Positions 14,752 to 16,301 of a stretch of 16,301 nucleotides of DNA are shown here, piece by piece. Under the pieces are notes generated by a model. The model had not been told where the DNA came from, searched no databases, and saw only the letters and a list, made by a program, of their open reading frames with translations. This stretch comes from an uncultured Gilliamella sp. (GTDB lineage Bacteria > Pseudomonadota > Gammaproteobacteria > Enterobacterales > Enterobacteriaceae). The translations under genes were made by a program, and so were the position numbers. The DNA lies in NCBI GenBank assembly GCA_945291235.1, contig CALYQY010000052.1:1-16301 (forward strand), given 5' to 3'. Numbering within the stretch: the first letter of the stretch is position 1; the number at the start of each line of letters is the position of its first letter.

Positions 14752-14777
14752 GCGAAAGCAAAACCAATTGCTTTCGC
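14752..14777 (+). repeat. Intra-operon hairpin between srlD and gutM
   Basis: GCGAAAGCAA (14752-14761) and TTGCTTTCGC (14768-14777) form a perfect 10-bp stem with a 6-nt AACCAA loop, 12 bp after the srlD stop. No T-run follows, so it is unlikely to terminate strongly. It would slow 3' decay of the srlAEBD part and so lower the relative output of the regulators gutM and srlR. Confidence 0.7.
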
Positions 14778-14813
14778 CGCATCTATTTACCTTGCTTATC
14801 AACGGAGATCACC

Positions 14814-15179
14814 ATGAATATGACAACAACCTTAATTGTGCTGGCTTTTATTGCATGGTGCACCCAAATTGTGTTTAGCTGGGTGCAGATTCGACGTTTC
14901 AATCAAGCATTTTTAGCCATGAAAAAGGGCACTTATTTGGGTGTCGGTCGTAGTCAAACCAAACGCTTTAAACCTAGAGTGTTAATTGCTTTATCATTAG
15001 ATGAAAATCAAGTAGTTATCGACTCTGTTATCATGAAGGGCATTACCGTTTTTGCTTTACCAAAAGCGATGAGCGATTTACATGGCTTATCGATCACTCA
15101 AATCGATCCAATACAATACTTTCCAAACGATCTTGCCTCACAAAGTGCATTACGTGTCGCCCTTACTGCAAATAATTAG
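14814..15179 (+). CDS. gutM: Glucitol operon activator protein GutM
   Basis: A 121-aa protein matching E. coli GutM (119 aa), which activates the sorbitol operon by an unclear mechanism. It has one hydrophobic N-terminal segment (about 6-24), so it is probably membrane-anchored. The rest is soluble, with the family motifs VGRSQTKRFKPRVLIALSLD (44-63) and MKGITVFALP. GGAG at 14804-14807 supports ATG 14814; ATG 14820 is the only alternative. It lies between srlD and srlR, as in E. coli. Confidence 0.92.
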   Translation: MNMTTTLIVLAFIAWCTQIVFSWVQIRRFNQAFLAMKKGTYLGVGRSQTKRFKPRVLIALSLDENQVVIDSVIMKGITVFALPKAMSDLHGLSITQIDPIQYFPNDLASQSALRVALTANN

Positions 15180-15222
15180 TAATAAACTTTTATTATGAAA
15201 AGTATTTTCTTTTATTTTAAAG

Positions 15223-15228
15223 TATAAT
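15223..15228 (+). promoter_or_regulatory. Possible -10 of an srlR-proximal promoter
   Basis: A perfect TATAAT lies 52 bp before the srlR start in the 101-bp gutM-srlR gap, with no good -35. The upstream TATTTTCTTT (15203-15212) also occurs in the inverted repeat before srlA, so autoregulation by SrlR is possible. Confidence 0.3.
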
Positions 15229-15280
15229 AAGTTTCGAAATAAGTTCTTATATCTGCTAATAATGATGATGGAATCTAAGC

Positions 15281-16060
15281 ATGAAGGTAAAGCAAAGACA
15301 AACTGCAATTTTAGAGTATCTGCAAAATCATGGGCAAGTAAGTGTTGATCAATTGGTTGCCCATTTCCAAACGACCGGTACAACCATTCGTAAAGATCTT
15401 ACCCAACTGAATGAAAGTGGTTTAGTTTTAAGAACTTATGGCGGTGCTATGTTAAATCGGGAGATTGGCGATCGAGCCATTGACCATAAAACTTACATCA
15501 ATACCGCCGCAAAAAAGGCGATAGCAGCCGAAGCGGCTAAACTAATTCATGAAGGTGATTCAATTATTTTTGATGCCGGTAGCACCGTGGCACAGATGAT
15601 CCCCATGTTAGCCCAATTTAATAATCTCACTATTATGACTAACAGCTTACATATGGTAAATGAGCTGGTGGCGAATGATAACGATCAAACTATTATCCTA
15701 ACAGGTGGCACCTTTCGCCGTAAATCAGCCTCTTTTCACAGTAATAATGCTTCAGCGATTGCCGCTTTTGAATCCTATACTTTTGATAAACTGTTTATGG
15801 GGGCTGACGGTGTAGATTTGGTCGGTGGCGTGACAACCTTTAACGAAAGCTATCATGGTAGTGTTGCGATGAGTAAAGCCGCTGCTAAGTTAATTTTACT
15901 TGCCGATTCTTCAAAATTTGGCCGCCGTAGTCCCAATGTGGTGTGTGATTTAAGTGCGGTTGATACCATTATTACCGATGATAATTTAGATGATAAATAT
16001 TATGATGCCCTTGTTGAGCGAAACATCAAAGTTATCAAAGTTAAGGTCGCTGATAGTTAA
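15281..16060 (+). CDS. srlR: DeoR-family repressor of the sorbitol operon SrlR (GutR)
   Basis: A 259-aa regulator (E. coli 257) that represses srl genes in the absence of sorbitol or its phosphate. The DeoR-type winged HTH covers about residues 5-56 ([27 protein letters not shown]). The sugar-phosphate-binding domain follows, with [43 protein letters not shown] and [10 protein letters not shown], all shared with E. coli SrlR. It begins at ATG 15281 with only a weak Shine-Dalgarno (GATGGAA, 15267-15273), consistent with low expression. It closes the operon in the window; the gutQ gene that follows in E. coli is not seen in the remaining 241 bp. Confidence 0.95.
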   Translation: MKVKQRQTAILEYLQNHGQVSVDQLVAHFQTTGTTIRKDLTQLNESGLVLRTYGGAMLNREIGDRAIDHKTYINTAAKKAIAAEAAKLIHEGDSIIFDAGSTVAQMIPMLAQFNNLTIMTNSLHMVNELVANDNDQTIILTGGTFRRKSASFHSNNASAIAAFESYTFDKLFMGADGVDLVGGVTTFNESYHGSVAMSKAAAKLILLADSSKFGRRSPNVVCDLSAVDTIITDDNLDDKYYDALVERNIKVIKVKVADS

Positions 16061-16149
16061 CGGCGTAGTGTAGTTGTTCTTTTTTATAGCTTATTGATAA
16101 GCCAAATACGTGCATGCGACTATTTATTGCGGGTTTGGTTACCATTACC

Positions 16150-16251
16150 GTTTTTTACTTAAACACCTATGTTTTCTGAAAGTTCTTGTCGAGGTTTTGT
16201 GTTTTTTGCTTAAACGCCTATATTTTCTGAAAGTTTTTGACAAGGTTTTTT
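16150..16251. repeat. Two tandem copies of a 51-bp repeat
   Basis: Unit 1 (16150-16200) and unit 2 (16201-16251) are adjacent, equal in length and identical at 44 of 51 positions. Shared blocks include CTTAAAC, CCTAT and TTTTCTGAAAGTT. The 51-bp period is a multiple of three and the minus strand is open across both units, but with no good start codon, so coding is doubtful. The rest of the region after srlR (16061-16149, 16252-16301) shows no gene or clear terminator. Confidence 0.8.
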
Positions 16252-16301
16252 AATTTAGTTAAAAGTTGTGGGTTTTTAGTCCGCAGGTTTCGGACGCTGT
16301 T

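Noticed and set aside
16061..16110. Terminator after srlR formed by GCTTAT/ATAAGC near the TTTTTT run
   Set aside because: The T-run precedes the hairpin on the + strand and the hairpin is followed by CAAATACG, so the order is wrong for an intrinsic terminator.

Overview
This window looks like chromosome from an AT-rich, probably host-associated gammaproteobacterium. The proteins resemble Enterobacterales ones along their whole length (ArgA 443 aa, MutH with the DXnEXK site, a Srl/Gut sorbitol operon, AroL, YdiL). The operator sites also fit textbook E. coli consensuses (ARG box, TyrR box, CRP box). The low GC with this gene set suggests the Orbaceae (Gilliamella/Frischella type), but that is inference. 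I see no mobile element, rRNA, tRNA or CRISPR array.

Layout. (1) 192-6303, + strand: a shikimate/quinate block. It holds a LysR regulator, an AroE/YdiB-family dehydrogenase, a YdiL-like DNA-binding protein, an AroL-type shikimate kinase behind a perfect TyrR box, and two tandem YdiM/YdiN-type MFS transporters. E. coli has ydiL, ydiM, ydiN and ydiB together next to aroD; here the set is rearranged and carries aroL. (2) 6578-7999: argA with tandem ARG boxes and a strong terminator. (3) 8057-9392, - strand: an orphan UlaA-family PTS EIIC behind a CRP-box promoter. (4) 9393-9693: a noncoding stretch with nested hairpins and no recognisable gene. (5) 9694-11619, - strand: dps, an FMN-dependent oxidoreductase and mutH, with hairpins between them. 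(6) 11751-16060, + strand: the complete sorbitol operon srlA-srlE-srlB-srlD-gutM-srlR. (7) 16150-16251: two tandem copies of a 51-bp repeat; gutQ, which follows srlR in E. coli, does not appear before the window ends.

How the genes fit together. The first block could import quinate or shikimate (MFS), oxidise it or interconvert it with the 3-dehydro forms (dehydrogenase), and commit shikimate to chorismate synthesis (AroL). The LysR and YdiL proteins would be local regulators, and TyrR would tie aroL to aromatic amino acid supply. The dehydrogenase lacks the NADP-binding arginines of AroE and has Asp at the end of beta-2, which suggests NAD use and an oxidative role. The srl operon phosphorylates sorbitol during uptake and oxidises sorbitol-6-phosphate to fructose-6-phosphate.
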